Assembly (NCBI GenBank): GCA_944989445.1 | Contig: CALYLW010000133.1 | Location: 476,001 to 540,000 of the forward strand | Reading direction: 5' to 3' | Origin: Ampullaceana balthica | Taxonomy: Eukaryota > Mollusca > Gastropoda > Lymnaeidae | DNA: 64,000 nucleotides | Shown here: piece after piece, positions 12,301 through 24,814 of the stretch | Position numbering within the stretch: the stretch's first letter is position 1 | How the letters are laid out: every line of letters starts with the position of its first letter | Program-made: the position numbers and the translations under genes | The notes under the pieces: generated by a model | The model's database searches: none | What the model saw: only the letters and a program-made list of their open reading frames with translations | What the model was told of the DNA's origin: nothing

Positions 12301-13082
12301 CCTTCAGTCGTGAAGGGGTGACCCCATGAGCCCGGGTTACACGAACCATAGCAACGCCTCTGAGTATAAAAACAATTATGGCTGAGGGAAAAAATCAAGT
12401 GACTATAAAGAAATTGTAGTTAAATGTGTTTTTTAAGAATTGTATTAAAATTAAATCTTAAAGATATTTCACAGAAAGTTCGTCACGTATTTTATAAAAA
12501 GGATAAATATTGAAATTAGTAGTGCAATTTTTTCATTTCATACAGTTTTGTTTAAAAATTATTTTAAATAAGTTATATAAATTTCTTAGGCAGATTCAAA
12601 TCAAAGATTACAAATGAAAATAATATTTTCTGGAATTTTGTTATTGTTAATCACAAATTATGATTTGGAACATACATAGGGTTAGTTATATTTCTTAATT
12701 TTTATTAATGTAATCTATTGTTTTTAAATATATATTGTATTATTTTTTTCAAAGAATAAAATGATTGTATGACATCCTCATTAAAAAAAAATTCAATGAC
12801 ATTTCTTACTCTCCTAAGAACAATGTACTTTTTGCCATATTTAGCAATTCCAAAAAAAACAACAACAATGTTTCATATACATGAACACTCGTAAAAACAT
12901 AACTTACAAAATAAAAACATTGAATCAAATATACTATTATTACTACATTATATCTAGTTGGCAAGTGAGAGTCTATTGAGGCATCCTCGAAATGTCTTTG
13001 CTAATAACAAGATCAGTTTAAGAATACTAAAAAAAAACAATATAACATATATATATATATCCTAAATAATTTGCAAAATTAC
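12301..13082. other. AT-rich stretch downstream of the last recognised host exon
   Basis: No gene was recognised. On the minus strand an acceptor-like 'tttttttttag' near 13025-13035 is followed by a stop in the phase set by the upstream exon, so I do not call the next exon here. Confidence 0.45.
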
Positions 13083-13268
13083 CTGCATCATAATAGTTGA
13101 TGGTTAACTCATTACCACTAACTAAATGTGTGTCAATTGGAAAGTTTGAGGTCCACTGAGATTTGCCTGGTGGATTTCCGAAATCAAATAGATTGCAAGT
13201 TATTGTTTCTGATGGTTTGTTTTGTTCCAAGATCCTCTCATCCGGAAAAATGTATGTCTCAGGTAAGT
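13083..13268 (-). CDS. Exon: first half of an Ig C2-type domain
   Basis: The 186 nt exon goes from phase 1 to phase 1, with acceptor 'gatag' and donor 'gtaatt'. It encodes 'YLPETYIFPDERILEQNK' and then 'PSETITCNLFDFGNPPGKSQ', followed by W and 'HLVSGNELTINYYDA'. The Cys, the GNPPGKSQW core and the LTINYYDAG tail are the B-C strands and the E strand of an Ig C2 fold. The second Cys should lie in the next exon, which I did not find. A split Ig domain with a phase 1 junction is usual for animal IgSF genes. It joins in frame to the exon at 14024-14237. The polypyrimidine tract before the acceptor is weak, so the exact start is less sure than the coding call. Confidence 0.7.
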
Positions 13269-14023
13269 CTATCATTCATGTAATGTTATTTGGAAAAAAA
13301 ATTAGATTAATTTAAATATTTGTATAGTTCCTATAATACATTAAATGTACTTTTTCATTCCCTTACAAATCTTTAACGAAACATATTGTCATTTTTTAAA
13401 AATGTATAAAGTAAAAGAAGGTATCGTACAACTGTTAAACTTAAAAATAGTAATAATAATAAATTAACAACAAAAAGTTGTCTTTTTAATCTTCCAAATA
13501 AATAATGTCTAAAAAAATGTATTGAAAGTATTCAAACCATGAAAGTAAAAATTATACATTTTAATTTCGTCCAATTGTGTTTAAAGGCTTTTAATATATA
13601 CCATACATGTGAAACTAAGAACTTCTTTGGTATTATTTTTCTGCTCTTAAAGTTAAATTTGAAAGTTTACAAAGAAATAAATAATCAACATTAAAACACT
13701 TTTTAAAAACAAGTCTTATATTAAAAATGCACTAATTTTCTACTTTTTAGTCTATGCATTTTACAGTAGGTGCAAAGCCAGCTTACCTTTTGACTATAAA
13801 TCCCTTATATATGAGACAAAACTAAAAGTAGTGATTATGTTTAAACGCGACATTTACAGACTGAAACACAATTATCTCCCCTGGTAAGGGGTGTGAACAA
13901 TGATGGTCGGCGTCTACGCGTGAACTAAGCACGTGAAAAAATTATAAACAAATAGTGGGACCGTTCCGATTAAACTTACAAAGCAAGTTAATATAAGACT
14001 AGTAAAATATTAACACTACTCAC

Positions 14024-14237
14024 AGAAAATCAATGGAGACATAAATTCATCAATAACCCACGCAGTCTTTCCATTGTTGTTTCTTGTTACTGTAATAACA
14101 CGAATTTGATGAAATCCAATTCCAAGGTCAACAACTTTTAGGTAGAGATTGAAGTCACATAATGTAGTTATGGTACTGTTCACATGAGCTTGATAATGTT
14201 CGTGATATTTTGTTCCATTAACTTGAACCGTAGTTCC
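14024..14237 (-). CDS. Exon b4: C-terminal half of an Ig-like repeat domain
   Basis: A 214 nt exon, phase 0 to phase 1, with acceptor 'acctttag' and donor 'gtgagtag'. It starts 'GTTVQVNGTKYHEHYQ' and contains 'TLCDFNLYLKVVDLGIGFHQ' and 'RNNGKTAWVIDEFMSPLIF'. It is homologous to exon b2 (44673-44889): both start with GT, share C-(N/D)-x-x-L-Y-L-x-V-x-D-L-G-x-G-x-H at the same distance, and end in SPL. NGT and NST are potential N-glycosylation sites. It is not covered by a start-to-stop frame, so a plain ORF search misses it. It should follow an 'a' exon in the transcript; the nearest is 24070-24206. Confidence 0.68.
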
Positions 14238-14279
14238 CTAAAGGTTTATTGTAAATATGAAAGCTAAAATTATATCAAT

Positions 14280-14350
14280 AAATTAAGGTTGCGGAAATTA
14301 AACATTAATTAATCGATTAATCGTTTAAAACATTAACTGATATTTTTTGT
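14280..14350. repeat. Short relic of the BED-hAT family end
   Basis: 'ttgcggaaattaaacattaa' followed by 'ttaatcgattaatcg' resembles the ends of the elements at 26139 and 42768. Nothing else of the element remains. Confidence 0.4.
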
Positions 14351-15169
14351 TAATTACATACTTTTCTATCGTATTAATATTATTTATTTAGACAGGAATA
14401 CGTAAAAAAAAAGCTTTTTCTTTCTTTATTTATTGCATAGCAGAACACATTTGCAGTATTACGGCACAAATTTTGGGATATTGGATTTAGAGCAAATTAA
14501 CCGATTTCACGAAATCATGAATTGCAACTTGTCATCGACCAGTATAGTTCAATACATAACATTGAGTATTAATTATTATTATAAACTAGAAACAATACTC
14601 GGCGTAGCATACGCCGCGCACTTGCTCATATGTAGTGCACATAACTAGGGGAGGGAAGAACAGATACAAACAGAAGCACGGATAAATGAAAACAACGTAA
14701 GTGAACGTCGAGGGTAGACCAATGACTTATTGTTGTCAAAAACAGGACATAATTAGCCAGCTTCCCCTTATAAAGTATTTTAACAATTGTGTACGCCAGA
14801 AATTATCGCATAAATAAAATCAACAACTTCCAAAAGTTGTATGGACATTTGGTGAATAAAATACTTTCCTACGGGTTTACATTGATGACAATAATGGCCC
14901 AGGAGCTCAATAGGGTTAGATGTAAAGTTGTTTTTTTTCAAATAATTTGTTGATTTCAACTTGGATCATGATTGAAATATTTATTTGTTAATATTTGGAA
15001 AGATGGTGTGAAAACTAATGTTGAAAGAGTCGTAAACGTTTACGAGAAAGTGATGAGAGGCTCCCGGTTCGAAAAGAATGGGCACTATGAATTAAATGTC
15101 ATATATATTTAATTTTTGTTTTATTATGGGCCTTTAAGTTTGTATACACAAAGTTCTGTCAAAATCCAT
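14351..15169. other. Unassigned intronic or intergenic sequence
   Basis: No recognisable exon or element. The plus-strand frame at 14433-14648 has no domain. Confidence 0.45.
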
Positions 15170-16241
15170 CTTTAACACAGTTTTAAAAAGTTTTACACAC
15201 ATTTTTGTAAGGCTCATATAAGGAACAATTTACATTTGATCCTCGGACTATAAGTGAGTGAAATTTAAAATATATTTGTCCATGTGACTAATACGGGCGG
15301 TACAAATTCCCATATTTTCATGCTTTTACCTACACGCGAAGTTGGATAATTGATGATAGGTCAATTTGTATATAGCTAATGTCAGAAAAAATACACGTGG
15401 AAGCTTGTCCACTAATCGAGAAATAACATAAAAACATGTCTTCATCTTTTGCCATTGCGGGAGAGTAAACAACAAATTCCGCAAAGTTGTATGCTTCTAC
15501 CTACATGGTAAAGTGGAGCAATAATGACGATTACGTTTTTAAGGAGTTACTATTAGAAAAAAAATAGATTTGGGCCCCTAGCCTTCAGTAAGAGAAAATT
15601 TAAATATGTGTTTCACCTAATAAAATCTCGGGAGTGTAATCAACCACTTCCAAAAGTTCCATGCCGAATTTCGCAACAGTTTCGTGTTTTTATCTACACC
15701 AAAAGTTGGAGAATGTATGATAAGTCTGTTTTATAAGATGTATATAAGAAAAATAATGTGTTTGCCCCCAGCCCCAAATGAGTGATAATTTAAATTAGTT
15801 ATTTCATGTGTTATTGTCGTGGGAGAAAACTCAAAAACCTAAAGTTCATGATTATACGTACACGTGAAGTTGTAGACTTAGTGTTGAGTCAGATTTTATA
15901 AAGCTCACATTCGGAAAAATAAAGTATTTTGGCCCCCTGGCACCGATTCTGTGGTTATTTTTAAATTTGTTTTAGCCATGTATCGTCGTGAGAGTGTACT
16001 CAACTACTTCCCAAAGTTTCATGATTCTATCTTCACAGATTGTTGAAGAATTATGGATGCGTGAGTCAGTGAGTGAGGGCTTGTTCTTTAATTAGTATAG
16101 ATTTTAATTAGCCATTTATCTCGTAAGATTGTACTGAACAATTTCACAAAGTTTCATACTTCCATCTCATGGAAAGGTGCAGAATTATGTATGAGTTAGT
16201 CAGTAAGTAACTGAGGGCATTGCCTTTATTAAAATAGATGA
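15170..16241 (+). repeat. Tandem array 2 of about 165 bp monomers
   Basis: About six diverged copies of the same monomer as at 8345-9344. One monomer near 15640-15720 holds an internal duplication of the 'cttccaaaagttccatgc' part. The array closes with 'gcgtgagtcagtgagtgagg' and 'tttaattagtatagat' at 16101. A further partial copy follows to 16241, closing with 'gcctttattaaaatagatga'. Confidence 0.72.
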
Positions 16242-18279
16242 TACAACTCAATTATAATTTTGAAGCTTAAAAGTATACTAATTATTTCTGTCTGCCATCC
16301 TTTATTAAGACATCATACACTTTTATGGTACAGTAATTTAAATTACACAACTGTGTGTTCTTCAAAAACGTTGCAGCCTTTTATTGCCCTCTTAGTAATG
16401 CAATTGCAAAAAGTGTAGCCGTAGACGCCGGTCAGTGATACAAAAAGCTCGAAGGTTCTTAAGAATTGTTATTCTGTGCTTTTGGATTTTAGTGTGAGTT
16501 GTTTATGGTTGCAAATGGAAAACTCATTGCTAGAAAACAGCTGTTTAAAAACACCAAGTTTTGTGTTGCTTTTTATTGGTTTTTTTTCGTATTTTGTTTG
16601 TTTTGCATTTGTTTTATTTTCACAGCTTGTAGAAGACAACCCCATAGTTAATGACGTTTCAAATGACACTTTTGGATCACCGATACTTAATGGCGTAGCT
16701 AGAACTTGTGCCGCCCTGGGTGGTCTCCAATTTACAACGTTCCTAAATGACGTTACACTCTTAGGGTGGATAGGGGTCACACATTTGGCATGATGTGTGA
16801 TGAGGAGGAGGCTGGTTTAAGAAATGAGACGTCACATACAAACTCGGCAATTTTGAATAAAAAGTTTCACTTAAATATTTCATTGCTGACACTTTATTTA
16901 ATAATGTTTTACATGGCTTCACGCGTCTTACAATATATGAGTGCAACATTGCACTAAAAACATACTTAAAAAAACTACTACAACAAAAATATTTGAAATA
17001 CGCACATTTTCAAATAGAAAATAAAAAAGTCGTAAAAACATGTCTTTGACTATAAATCCTTATATATATGAGATATAAATATAAGAATGTTCATTATAGT
17101 TCACATTGCACGACAATAAAAAAAAACCAACAAAACTTTTAGCTATGTCTCAAATGTGTAAAGGATTTATATTAAAAAAATATACTTCTACAATTTGCCT
17201 GCTAAATTTCAGATCGATTTGATCACGGGAAAATGGTTATAAAGACATTTTTAAAATAGTGCGCACCACGAGACGGATTAGCAATTAATATCATTTACAT
17301 TTACTGATCGGGAATACATTTTTAAAAAAGTATCGTCAATATAATACGCACAGCACAGCGCAACAGGAAATTATTAAAAAGGTCGTTTAATTTAATACCC
17401 GGCGCGACACTCTAGCTAAAAAATAAGCATTTATAATAATACAATATACTTTTTGTTAAAGGCCACTATTAAGTTACTGAGGTAACAGGTTCCCCACCAG
17501 CTTCTGAGACAAAACATATTCCAAATTTACACCCAAAAAAACATTACCAAATAATATGCTTTTATTTTCTATTTATAAATAAATGATTTTTTTTTACAAA
17601 CAAACAAATTGTTTACATTAGTTTATGAACGATATAAAATTATTTACACATTACTTTAATTTGATAGGTGTAAATTGTATTATTGGATAACATTATTTAA
17701 ATGAAATACACGAATTATGTGTGCTACTTTAATGCAATGAAAACAAATAAATTTAACTTTTAATAAATTACTTTCGAATAATTTAGTGAAACTTAAACAG
17801 TAATATAAATTACTACTTGCAAGTTAAACACACTATTTGGCCCACTATGTCATGCAGGTACCTGATTGCACATCATGCAGTGTGTACTACTCGTCTATGT
17901 TAAAAATTATCGTGGCTATATCAATATTTGTAATGTGTTTTTGTGTAGGTTTCTTTTAAAAAGCGTCATCTGTGATCTGTGACGTATACCGCTTAAATTT
18001 CCAATCCAATCGATACGTTTTTGAGCGATTTCTAATGTTTTCGCATGCTTATGTGTTAGTTATTAGAAACAGTATATAATAAAACGAATGTTATGCGAAA
18101 ACGTTAATTAAGACTCGAAAGTAAGAACGTTAAGGTTTCAATCGGGTTTTCCCCCTTTAAAAGAAAAAGGGCGGGTGTCAGAAATCGTTAAACTTTTAAA
18201 ATGTCTACAAATTTCGCCCCCTAAATGTGTGCCTCCCACACCACCACCGCCCCCACCAGTTACGACACTGCCGCGACTA
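16242..18279. other. Repeat-rich non-coding stretch
   Basis: 16740-16950 repeats the 'gtcacacatttgg' / 'gagacgtcacat' / 'gcttcacgcgtctta' words of the element at 11890-12300. 17040-17360 carries words shared with the 493 bp tandem repeat ('aaggatttata', 'aaatttcagatcgat', 'acgcacagc'). The rest is AT-rich. The 103-105 codon frames at 16469-16793 on both strands have no domain. Confidence 0.5.
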
Positions 18280-19150
18280 CTGTTAAAATCTGATACATGG
18301 TTGCGGACGGTATCTCCTAATTGAGCTTGTGGGTTTTTTAAAATCTGAATTTCTAAGCATCTTTGCTGCTTGACGTTTTAAACTATCGTGAGCAGCTGCA
18401 CCCGTTTCAATGATTTCTTGTTTATTTTAACATTACCTGCAAATTATTAAATAATTTTCCGTATCATTCGTCTTCGTCAATGAAGTTTCCAAAAGCTTCA
18501 TCAACATCTTGGTCGTAGAGTTCGCAAGAATAGGCAGAACAACACTCTTATTTACACAATTTACTTCAATTTGTTTCACGTAGTTATAGCATTGCAGCCG
18601 GTCTGAACTTTAAGATTGTTCCAGCAATCATGGTAGCATCTATATATCTGAAGGCATTTACGTCAATTGTAGCATCCTACATTCCTTATTCACCATCTTT
18701 AAAGTATTCCTTGGTAACAAAATAATCGATAATATCTATGGGCAGATTTAAGGTACACAGCAACATTTTTCTTTGCAACCAAACTGGCGTCATATGGCGA
18801 TTCAAAAATACATTCAACAATTTTTATTTCATGAATTGAAAAAAAAATCAGAGAATATCAGCCTAATTTATTATTCATTTGTTTGCATCAGTTCCATCTA
18901 CATATTTTAAACATCTTGGTTGGCACGTTCGGCAGAACATTGGCTGTGGCTATATTTCGGTTTTCCACGTACCAGTTTCAGTTAAGGTCACATGTTCTTT
19001 TGTTAACTTATAAATTGGTTCAAAAATTATTTCCATATTTCTGATTAGAGCACGCTTAAAACCACTAAAGTTGTAAAGACATCAAGTAGCTGGTAAGTAC
19101 TTTTTTTCTGTTATTTTGCTTTTGAGAGGTCGTAATATTGCAAACTCGGT
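18280..19150 (-). pseudogene. Possible decayed coding sequence, unidentified
   Basis: On the minus strand the stretches 'IDVNAFRYIDATMIAGTIL' followed by 'KFRPAAML', 'DIIDYFVTKEYFKDGE' and 'ANSTTKMLMKLLETSLTKTN' read like protein but fall in different frames with stops between. I do not recognise the family. A decayed DNA transposon is one possibility. Confidence is low. Confidence 0.3.
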
Positions 19151-19599
19151 GAAATGATCCCGTGTCAGATAATAAGAATTATTCGCAATTGCAGACAAAC
19201 GAAATATTATCATAACTGCGATTCACCTTCTTTCCTACCACGCTGTCACATCAGAAGTGACAGATGTGTCGCTTTCCGAGCAGTCTTCCACTACAAATCC
19301 GTGCTTTTGTTAAGGATTTCTCAAATTAGTGTAAAGACATGCAATTATAATTAACTATCAAAATACCCGAGCTTAGCTGCGGTAAATTAGGATTTCATTT
19401 AGGGTTGAGAACCTACTTAAAACTATTTAATAACACCAATTGATTTCAATCTTTATCATGATAGATATAATGCATATATTAAATTGACCGTCTTGTATAT
19501 ATGTTGTGGTCTCACAGAAAAACAAAAACGAAAGTTAAAAATGACACACTTCACGTGATCCCATCGAGCTGATAATTTAATTTTTTTTCGTCTATTTCC

Positions 19600-21222
19600 A
19601 TTTTGCGTGGGTTCTAAACAACTTCCAAAAGTTTCATGCGTCTACCTACACGGGAATTCTCATATTTAATGATGAGTCTGTTTTATATAGCTCATATAAG
19701 CATAAACTACATTTGGGCCCCCCGGCCCCACAGTTAGTGATATTTTTTTTTGACTGTTACCATCGTGGGAGGGTACTCAACCCATTTCCAAAGTTTAATG
19801 ATTCTACCTACACGGAAAGATGAGGAATTTGTTTTGAATCAGTTTTAGATAGCTCATGTAAGGAGGGAAAAAAAGGGTTTGGGGCCCCCGGCCACCCATG
19901 AGAGAATTTTTTTTTAAAAATTCTTTTTCACAAATTTTCGTCATAAAGAGGGTACTCAGAAAGTTCCCAAAGTTTCATGCTTCTACCTTCACGGGAAGTT
20001 GGAGAATTTGAGATGTGTCAGATTTTATTTTTAAAAAAACTACAGTTAGGCCCCGGTTCCCAGTATGTTATATTTTATATATTTTTTGTATCTGTTACCA
20101 TCGCGGAATGTAACGTAAAAACGAATCAATGTTTCATGCTTCTACCTACTCTGGAAATAGGAGAATTAGTGATTTTAAGTTTTTATATAGCTCATAAATT
20201 GAATAAAAAAACTACATTTTGGCTCACAGTCCCAGTATGATATAATTTATATAATGTTTTTACCTGTTATGATCGCGCAATGTTAACCAACAATTGTCAA
20301 CAGTTTCATGCTTCTACCTTCTCAGGAAATAAGAGAATTATGGATTTTTAATTTTTAAATCACCCATATTTAGGGAAAAACGTTTCTTTGGCCCCTGGCC
20401 CCAATGAGTGTGAATTTCAAAATTTTTTGTCGCATGTTACCATTGCGGAACTGTACTCGACAAATTCCCAAAGTTTCATGCTTCAACCTACATTGGAAGC
20501 TGAATAATTAGTAATGAGTCATTTTTTTTAACTTAAGAAAAAGAAACTACATTTTGGCCCCCCGCCCCAAGTAAGTGATAATTGATATAATGTTTAACCT
20601 GTTACCATCGCAGAATCTTACTTAACCATTACCGAAAGTTTCATGCATCTAACTACTCGGGAAATAGGAGAATTAAAGATATTCAGATTATATATAGCTC
20701 ATATAAGGAAAAAACTACATTTTGGTCCCAAGTAAGTGGTGATATTTTAAATATTTTTACGCCTGTTACCACCGCGGAAGTGTACTCACCAACTACCCAA
20801 CATTACATGCTTCTGCCTTATCGGAAATAGGAGAATCAGGTTTTTTAAAATTGTTTGCATTGCCAATACAAGGGGGAAAAAACGTTTTTAGGCCCCCCCC
20901 CCATGAATGTGAATTGTAAAGTTCTTGTCCACCTCTTACGATTTCGAAAGTGTACTCAACAAATCCCAAAGTTTCTTTATTAGACCTACTCAGGAAAAAA
21001 TAGAATCATTGATCTTCAATTGTTATATAGCTCATTGAGGGAAAAAAAGATTTTTGGGCCACCATGAGTGTGAATTTTTAATTTAATTTTCAGTAATTGT
21101 CGTCGTGAGAGGCTTTTTAACAACTTCCCAAAGTTTCATGCTTCTATCTACACGGGACAATTGAGAATTAGTTATGAGTAGTAAGTGAATGAGTGACGGC
21201 TTTTGCTTTTATTAGAATAGAT
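19600..21222 (+). repeat. Tandem array 3 of about 160-170 bp monomers
   Basis: The largest array, roughly ten diverged monomers with 'aacttcccaaagtttcatgc', 'ttctacctac', 'tatatagctcata' and a C-rich 'ggccccccggcccc' patch. It closes with 'gtgaatgagtgacggc' and 'ttttattagaatagat' at 21222. The three arrays share orientation and closing words, which argues for insertions of one family and not for one dispersed satellite. Confidence 0.75.
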
Positions 21223-21479
21223 TAACTGTGGAAACTTCAGCTTTTGCTGAACAATATACATCCTTTGACGGATTGTTCCTTGCGTGAATATGCTAATTTT
21301 ATCATGATCAGTTTCCAAGCATTATTAAAAAATGTTTTTCTTTTATTAATTTGTTTTTTTTTGCTTTTTAAAAAAATATTGCATTACACACCCTGTCTGC
21401 CTGTCTGTCAAGAGACCCTACCCCGCCCCCCCCCCACAGACACACTGCGGTCTTCCAAAGTTATAATAAATAACTCGTA

Positions 21480-21700
21480 CAAACAAAGTTTTTGAATACT
21501 AATCCCAACGCGCACTGCTCATAATAAACTCTTGGCAAAAAACTGCACCAAACATTAGTCAGTTTGAACGTAGTTCAATATGTAAACGAGAATTAATTAT
21601 TCTCCGCCAGTGATTGGCTGTAGGAGTCTGTAGGTGTTTGAGGAACCAATCACTATCGATGCCCGGACAGAAAATTGCCTTTTATTATATTGGATATGTC
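21480..21700 (+). repeat. Dispersed repeat family G, copy
   Basis: Contains 'aatcccaacgcgcactgc', 'gtgattggctgtaggagtc' and ends in 'gaaaattgccttttattata'. It closely matches 37990-38215 and partly 25900-26115. The last words resemble the closing words of the 168 bp arrays. Confidence 0.65.
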
Positions 21701-21810
21701 AACATTTATTTCCTAAGTACGTATGTGTATGCGACAATTTAAGTTCGCCATTAGAGCTATAATAAAACTAAATTGTGTGCTGAGATTTTTTTTGAGAATA
21801 CAACTTATAC

Positions 21811-22610
21811 AGTAAGACCTCGCTAAGTCGAACTCCTCTAAGTCAAATACCTCACATTATCGAAAAAATTTTTAGGTCCCAAAAATTCCATAAGATTAAT
21901 GTATTTTAGATCTCCTTAACCCATTAAAAACTATTATCCCCATTTGGGGATCACGTACTTTAGACCGTCTAGTCGCGCTATCTGATACCTTTTAAGAAAA
22001 CAAATATGTGTGTGTCATGCGTCAAGGTTGTGTGTGAGCCACTGATTATAATTTTAGCCTATCCACGTGGTTTGCTGTCCGCGCAAGATCATTCTTCCCG
22101 TCGAGGTAACCATTTTGGTGTTGTGGACGGAACGCCGGTTTTGAAAGGCACCTATATAAAAGTGGTTCCTTTTCGTGATTTGTGGTTTGTTTTGATGTTG
22201 TTGTTTGGTAAGTGCTTAGCGTTAAAATCACAATTGTTTAATGCATTTCATTCTTAGATGGGTACACTTGACTCACTTGACCCACAAATTCCGATCCAAA
22301 TTTTAGCCTCATGACTGAAAATGTCTCGAATTTTGGCAATTATTTTTTAGTTGCGTTAAAAAAAATGGCAATACACAGGGCTCTGTCTTCACTGGGAACA
22401 AAAGGAAGGGAGGACAGAAAGGACACAAACTACATCACAAAGAAATCAAAACAAAGTGAGTGAAGGTCACTGTGGGAAACCACCGACGCATTGTTGATCT
22501 TGAACCATTTTCACTGTGGTTATCTACCTCCCCACCACTCTTCATCACAATAGCTTGCCAACTATAAACTGTGATTGGCCGACCCCTGGCGAGGATGAGC
22601 CATTTTCGAA
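21811..22610 (+). mobile_element. Pogo/Tigger-like element, left part
   Basis: After a TA the sequence starts 'cagtaagacctcgctaagtc', the typical end of pogo/Tigger elements of the Tc1/mariner superfamily, which duplicate TA. A second copy starts at 38322 ('cagtcggaactcgctaagtc'). The two copies run parallel for several hundred bases ('gagccactgatt', 'tttagcctat', 'gtggacggaacgccggtttt', 'tgtgattggccgacccc'). No transposase frame is left; the 83-codon frame at 22006-22257 lies inside it and has no domain. No right TIR was found here. Confidence 0.6.
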
Positions 22611-22860
22611 AAAATAGAAGTAAAAAAAAGACTTTTAAAAATCACGTTTTTGCAAGCGGACTAAAAAAGAAGATAATAATTTAAAATGTATTAGTTCAAG
22701 TACTTCGATTTATTATAACTAAAAACGTGAGGCGGTCGCTTATGAGGTTTAACATATGCGGTTCACTCATTCTCTCACTTATAGATCTCTCTTTTGCCTT
22801 CTAAATTAGAAATCTTTAATTTTTATACCAAACACCGGCCCCAACGTTTATAAGAATTCC
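22611..22860 (+). repeat. Left half of a palindromic MITE
   Basis: 'aaaaaagacttttaaaaatc', 'gttcaagtacttcgat', 'gcttatgaggtttaacatat' and 'tctcttttgccttctaaatt' match the left part of the complete element at 24815-25135. The right arm is missing. Confidence 0.6.
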
Positions 22861-22864
22861 TAAA

Positions 22865-23325
22865 ACGTGTATATTAAAGTTGATACTTTAATATTTTCTT
22901 TTATTCAGTGCTTAACTTTACTTCAAAGGTTTCATGCAAAATAAATAGTTCGTTGTTATTGATATTTGTAAATAGTTAAAAAACATTATTTACATTTTTT
23001 TGATTATGTAAAGGTAATAATGTATGGGCCAAAGGGTGCATACACTGACAAGTCATAATAGATCTTGAAAAGGTGCTGACTTGACAACAATAAAAACGTT
23101 TATGTGAATTACTAACACGTGTATATTAAATTGTAAATATGATTAACAGTTGATAAGTTAACTTTTCTGTTATCCTGTGACAATCTTTGCTTACTACGTT
23201 TCATGCAAAATAAATAGTTATTAACATGTGTAAAATTACTCTTTATTTTTTTACATGTTTTGATAATGTTGTGGTAATAATGTGTGGACAAATGGGCGAA
23301 TAAACTGACAAGTCATAATCACCGA
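22865..23325 (+). repeat. Two-copy tandem duplication, about 265 bp unit, diverged
   Basis: 'tttcatgcaaaataaatagt' occurs near 22930 and 23200, 'ggtaataatgt' near 23013 and 23273, and 'actgacaagtcataat' in both units. The spacing of 260-270 bp shows an old tandem duplication. It is non-coding. Confidence 0.65.
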
Positions 23326-23779
23326 TGAAGCTTAAACGGCTTCAAATCACAGATATTCGTGATGTGGATCACATTACAGTCACATAATTTATTTTTAACG
23401 CACTGTGCTGTATTATTGGTGCACTCATAATTGGTGCGCACTATTCAGTGCCGCAAGTTAACGTCCGGCTGACTCCTAAGCAATATTTGTTAATACGTCG
23501 AACTTCAAACTTCTTTGTATCACTTTATGCTGTGTGTAATTCACTATGCATTTACTATTATCATGATAATATCATTATTATTCATGCAAACTTAAATAAC
23601 GCGAAGCCTAAGCTTGGAGGTTTTCTCAAAACACATATATTCGTATATATAATCAATATAATTAATAATATACACTCTGCTATGTCCGTTCGTAACGCAA
23701 GATTTTAGAAAACCAACCGCTAAAAAAAAACCTTGAAAAATATATTGCAAACAAAAAACAAAAAACAAAAAACCCACTA

Positions 23780-23954
23780 TTTTCAAACGTCCGCATAAAA
23801 TTGTTCAATAGGGAAAAGAGATTTAATTTTTCTCTCTTGGTCTGTACATTTTCTGATTATTTACTATGCGGCTTTCAGGCAAAAGGGACAATTACAAAAA
23901 CTGAAATATATCCATTTTGAAAACTCCCGTCATTTGTGACGGGTAATACACTAG

Positions 23955-23955
<1 letters not shown>
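23780..23955 (-). repeat. End fragment of the 48-62 kb TIR family
   Basis: 'aaacgtccgcataaaattg', 'cattttctgattatttac' and 'caggcaaaagggacaattac' match the reverse-oriented copies near 58740-58860 and 61280-61390. The fragment runs into the (TA)n tract that follows. Confidence 0.55.

Positions 23956-24042
<87 letters not shown>
23956..24042. repeat. (TA)n microsatellite
   Basis: A pure TA tract of almost 90 bp lies just downstream of the splice donor of exon a4. The frame of that exon read on past the donor gives a run of alternating Tyr and Ile, which is not protein. The matching tract of the sister copy, near 40671-40725, was hit by a pogo element. Confidence 0.9.
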
Positions 24043-24047
<5 letters not shown>

Positions 24048-24069
24048 GCATTTCATGTAATGTACTTAC

Positions 24070-24206
24070 ATTTGTCATTGTCTCATAATCAAATTCCTCA
24101 AAATCATGAGGCGTTGTATAAAGACATTTAACATGGACAACCGTTTCGTTGACTTCGTAGTAAGTGCATCCATGAAAATAACTCTTTGTTGTTAAATCTC
24201 CCAAAC
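24070..24206 (-). CDS. Exon a4: N-terminal half of an Ig-like repeat domain
   Basis: A 137 nt exon, phase 1 to phase 0, with acceptor 'tatatttcag' and donor 'gtaagtacat'. It encodes 'GLGDLTTKSYFHGCTYYEVN', then 'ETVVHVKCLYTTPHDFEEF' and 'DYETMTN'. It has the same length and phases as exons a3 and a2 and is very similar to a3, with both Cys kept (spacing C-x13-C). NET is a potential N-glycosylation site. It is the duplicate of exon a3 within the copied segment. It should precede a b exon; the nearest downstream one is 14024-14237, about 9.8 kb away. Confidence 0.65.
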
Positions 24207-24319
24207 CTGAAATATAAATTAAATACAAGGTACACAAACTAATCATGTCATAGAATCAATAAATGTAAGATTTATTATAGTGCTTATTTGAACCTATTTC
24301 CTTATAAGTACACCTAAAA

Positions 24320-24400
24320 AGTATATATACATATATTTATATATATATATACATATATATATATATACCTATATATTAAATATATATATATGTGTGTGTG
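24320..24400. repeat. (TA)n and short GT microsatellite
   Basis: Interrupted TA tracts end in a short GT run near 24392-24405. The sister copy has the same order of TA then GT at 41725-41875. Confidence 0.8.
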
Positions 24401-24814
24401 TGTGTATAATTCACCGAAATAAGAACTAATAAAAGATTACAAGAATTAACATTTTTAAAAATAATTTTAATACACACATACAGTCTTTTTTACAATTCAA
24501 ACTTTACATATTCAGAAAGTTCCATGTTCTTGTTTTCTTAGACTTAATTGATACAAAACGCTAAATCGTTTTTACCAGGTTTTAATTAACTTGCTTTTGT
24601 GTCTGTCTGTCCGCAATTTTCAAACTTGCCAACGTTAATTAAAACAACGCCTGATTGTCCTAGAGATCTCTAAAGTTTGCCACATATAGATATTGGATGG
24701 CAATGCATTTCATATTGATCGAATGTACCGCAATTAAATTATTGCATTTTTTAGTTTATCTCAATATAAGCATCTGTATCTGTCTGCTGTAGGTGTTTGG
24801 TAAAATAAATAGAG

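Noticed and set aside
13020..13040. Next host exon after 13083 at an AG following a T-run
   Set aside because: In the required phase it meets a stop after four codons.
16469..16793. Overlapping frames of 103 and 105 codons on opposite strands
   Set aside because: No domain, no splice signals, and partly within a dispersed repeat.
23875..24246. 123-codon minus-strand protein with a Tyr-Ile tail
   Set aside because: The tail is the (TA)n tract read past the GTAAGT donor. Only the 137 nt exon part is kept.
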